Assembly: GCA_030642465.1 (NCBI GenBank)
Contig: DAOWNS010000123.1
Location: 1-5,923, forward strand
Origin: Candidatus Thorarchaeota archaeon
GTDB taxonomy: Archaea; Asgardarchaeota; Thorarchaeia; Thorarchaeales; Thorarchaeaceae
Length of the DNA: 5,923 nt
Direction of reading: 5' to 3'
This document shows, one piece after another, positions 4,667-5,923 of this stretch (the stretch's first letter is position 1; each line of letters opens with the position of its first letter). The translations under genes and the position numbers were made by a program. The notes beneath the pieces are model-generated. The model saw only the letters and a program-made list of their open reading frames with translations. It was not told where the DNA came from and searched no databases.

Positions 4667-5923
4667 ATGTCCGGTAAAAAGGACAATTCTGCGCAGGCAA
4701 TACCTTCGGTAGCTCACGAGGAAGTTACTACACTTGAGATAGACGCAGTTGACATCAGCTATGATGACCGGTTTCTCTACGCCGCGTGCAAGGATAAGTA
4801 CGTGAGAGTGTTGTCCAAGGGTGATTGGCAGCTTGTTGCTGAACTAGGTGAAACTAATTCTGAGCCTCTAACTGTACATGTTGGCAAGGATCACGTATAC
4901 GCCGCCTGCGAGCGACGAGTGTATATGTGGCAAAAGGGGACTTGGGGGCTAATTGGCTGGTTTGAGCTCAGCTATCACGCATTAACCTCCACTCTTCAGG
5001 GCGATTATTTCTACATCGGCACGCGCGAAGGCCGACTCTTATCAATTAAGAAGGGCACCAACGACACCTCAAGCTGGCCTCTGCATAAGTCGGAAATCAC
5101 GATGATATGGTCTGATAGTAGCGTAATATGCTCGGGGACGAAGAAGGAATCTCCTGTGGTCTGGAGTCGTGGCATTGATGCCGCACCGACAGAGCTTGCT
5201 GTTCTTGACAATGAAGACCGTAGCACCGCCGTGATGGGTAATTCAGAGTTTGTGATGGTGGGTTTAGATTCGGGCGATGTGAATCTTTGGGATCGTGCCG
5301 GGTGGAATCACGTTCGCACGCTGGAATCAAAGACTGGAGAGCCATTGATCGCACTATGGGCTAATGATCTTTATCTCATTACATCTTCGGATGAAGGGTC
5401 CCTAACCATTTGGGATCTGAAGAATAGTATTCAGCTGGGTCAAATCAGGAAGAAAGGAGTCAAGTATGGGAAGGTTGCAGCTGACCATGACCTGATATAC
5501 GTCGCATCTTCGGAAGGGTTGTCAGTTATGGGCATTTCTCTTGAAGGTCAAGGGCTTGATTTGAGTGAAGATGACAATCGAATTCAAGGTGAAGGCTTGC
5601 TGAAGACGTCGCCCTATGATGTGCTAGAGTCCGTGCTGAGTCGTCAACATCAAGGCGATAGTCTTCTGCAGGAGCGACACTTTTCCGAGGCTATGGAGAA
5701 GTATGACTCTGCATTACAGCTTCTCATCGACAACGTTCATGCTCTTGAAGCCGTTCCTGAGGAACGTGAAAAGCTGACACGCGAAATCAGCAGCAGGCGG
5801 AGCAAAGCATCACTCCGGTCCAAGATTGAAGCGATTCAATCCATCAGCAAGGAGATTGAACAGATATCGGACGAGCTTGAATTCAAGGGTCAAACAATGA
5901 AGAATGAAGCCGAGGTTGTTTCC
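4667..5923 (+). CDS. Seven-bladed WD40-like beta-propeller protein with TPR-like and coiled-coil C-terminus (3' end outside window)
   Basis: The frame is open for 419 codons to the window edge with no stop. Residues 21-296 divide into seven units of about 35-42 residues, each with a strand ending in -YAA/-IGT/-VGL/-ITS/-YVAS-like motifs. Several end in the WD-type strand: VYMWQ (85-89), VNLWD (205-209), LTIWD (246-250). Seven units match a closed WD40-type propeller. A short acidic linker (297-310) follows, then a helical hairpin at 327-353 resembling one TPR (GDSLLQERHFSEAMEKY followed by a helix). From about 365 the sequence is a charged helix with heptad-like Ile/Leu spacing, probably a coiled coil continuing past the window. 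No signal peptide or membrane segment is seen. Such proteins are usually assembly platforms, not enzymes. ATG 4667 is preferred for its upstream GGAG; ATG 4619 is in frame without a stop and would add 16 residues. Divergent transcription from the GTPase operon suggests, without proving, a shared role. Confidence 0.84.
   Translation, partial: MSGKKDNSAQAIPSVAHEEVTTLEIDAVDISYDDRFLYAACKDKYVRVLSKGDWQLVAELGETNSEPLTVHVGKDHVYAACERRVYMWQKGTWGLIGWFELSYHALTSTLQGDYFYIGTREGRLLSIKKGTNDTSSWPLHKSEITMIWSDSSVICSGTKKESPVVWSRGIDAAPTELAVLDNEDRSTAVMGNSEFVMVGLDSGDVNLWDRAGWNHVRTLESKTGEPLIALWANDLYLITSSDEGSLTIWDLKNSIQLGQIRKKGVKYGKVAADHDLIYVASSEGLSVMGISLEGQGLDLSEDDNRIQGEGLLKTSPYDVLESVLSRQHQGDSLLQERHFSEAMEKYDSALQLLIDNVHALEAVPEEREKLTREISSRRSKASLRSKIEAIQSISKEIEQISDELEFKGQTMKNEAEVVS

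Noticed and set aside
5011..5354. Two overlapping minus-strand open frames inside the propeller gene
   Set aside because: Both are antisense to a propeller-coding frame with WD-type repeats and have no family resemblance.
1..5923. tRNA, rRNA, CRISPR array, insertion sequence or attachment site
   Set aside because: No cloverleaf, regularly spaced long repeat, transposase frame or flanking terminal inverted repeats were seen on reading both strands.

Overview
The window looks archaeal and I lean towards an Asgard archaeon (Thorarchaeota-like), though only weakly. The reasons are moderate GC, strong Shine-Dalgarno (SD) sites, a TTTTAAAA TATA-like element at the expected distance from a start codon, no convincing sigma-70 promoter, a divergent tubulin/FtsZ-superfamily protein and a eukaryote-like beta-propeller protein. 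No ribosomal or other marker gene is present, so the lineage cannot be settled from the sequence alone.

The layout is two divergent transcription units around a 209-bp intergenic region (4458-4666). Leftwards (minus strand) lie three tightly packed genes in transcription order: an 898-residue, almost entirely helical protein (4457-1761); a 464-residue tubulin/FtsZ-superfamily GTPase (1742-348) starting 18 nt after it; and the start of a third helical protein (332 to the window edge) that begins 15 nt after the GTPase stop, probably with a TTG codon. Rightwards (plus strand) is a seven-bladed WD40-like propeller protein with a TPR-like hairpin and a coiled coil, cut by the window end (4667-5923).

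The intergenic region holds a TATA-like element for each direction and several short inverted repeats, including a perfect 12-bp palindrome just upstream of the propeller gene.

The likely biological theme, inferred from gene order, is a cytoskeletal or membrane-associated module. A GTP-dependent filament former is translated right after a long helical-repeat protein that could be its scaffold, linker or membrane adaptor; a third helical protein follows, and a propeller/coiled-coil scaffold is divergently transcribed. The GTPase is neither a canonical FtsZ nor an obvious CetZ. The 898-residue protein shows a hinge spacing near 65 residues that suggests about nine to thirteen tandem helical repeats. 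I recognise no named system with this arrangement.
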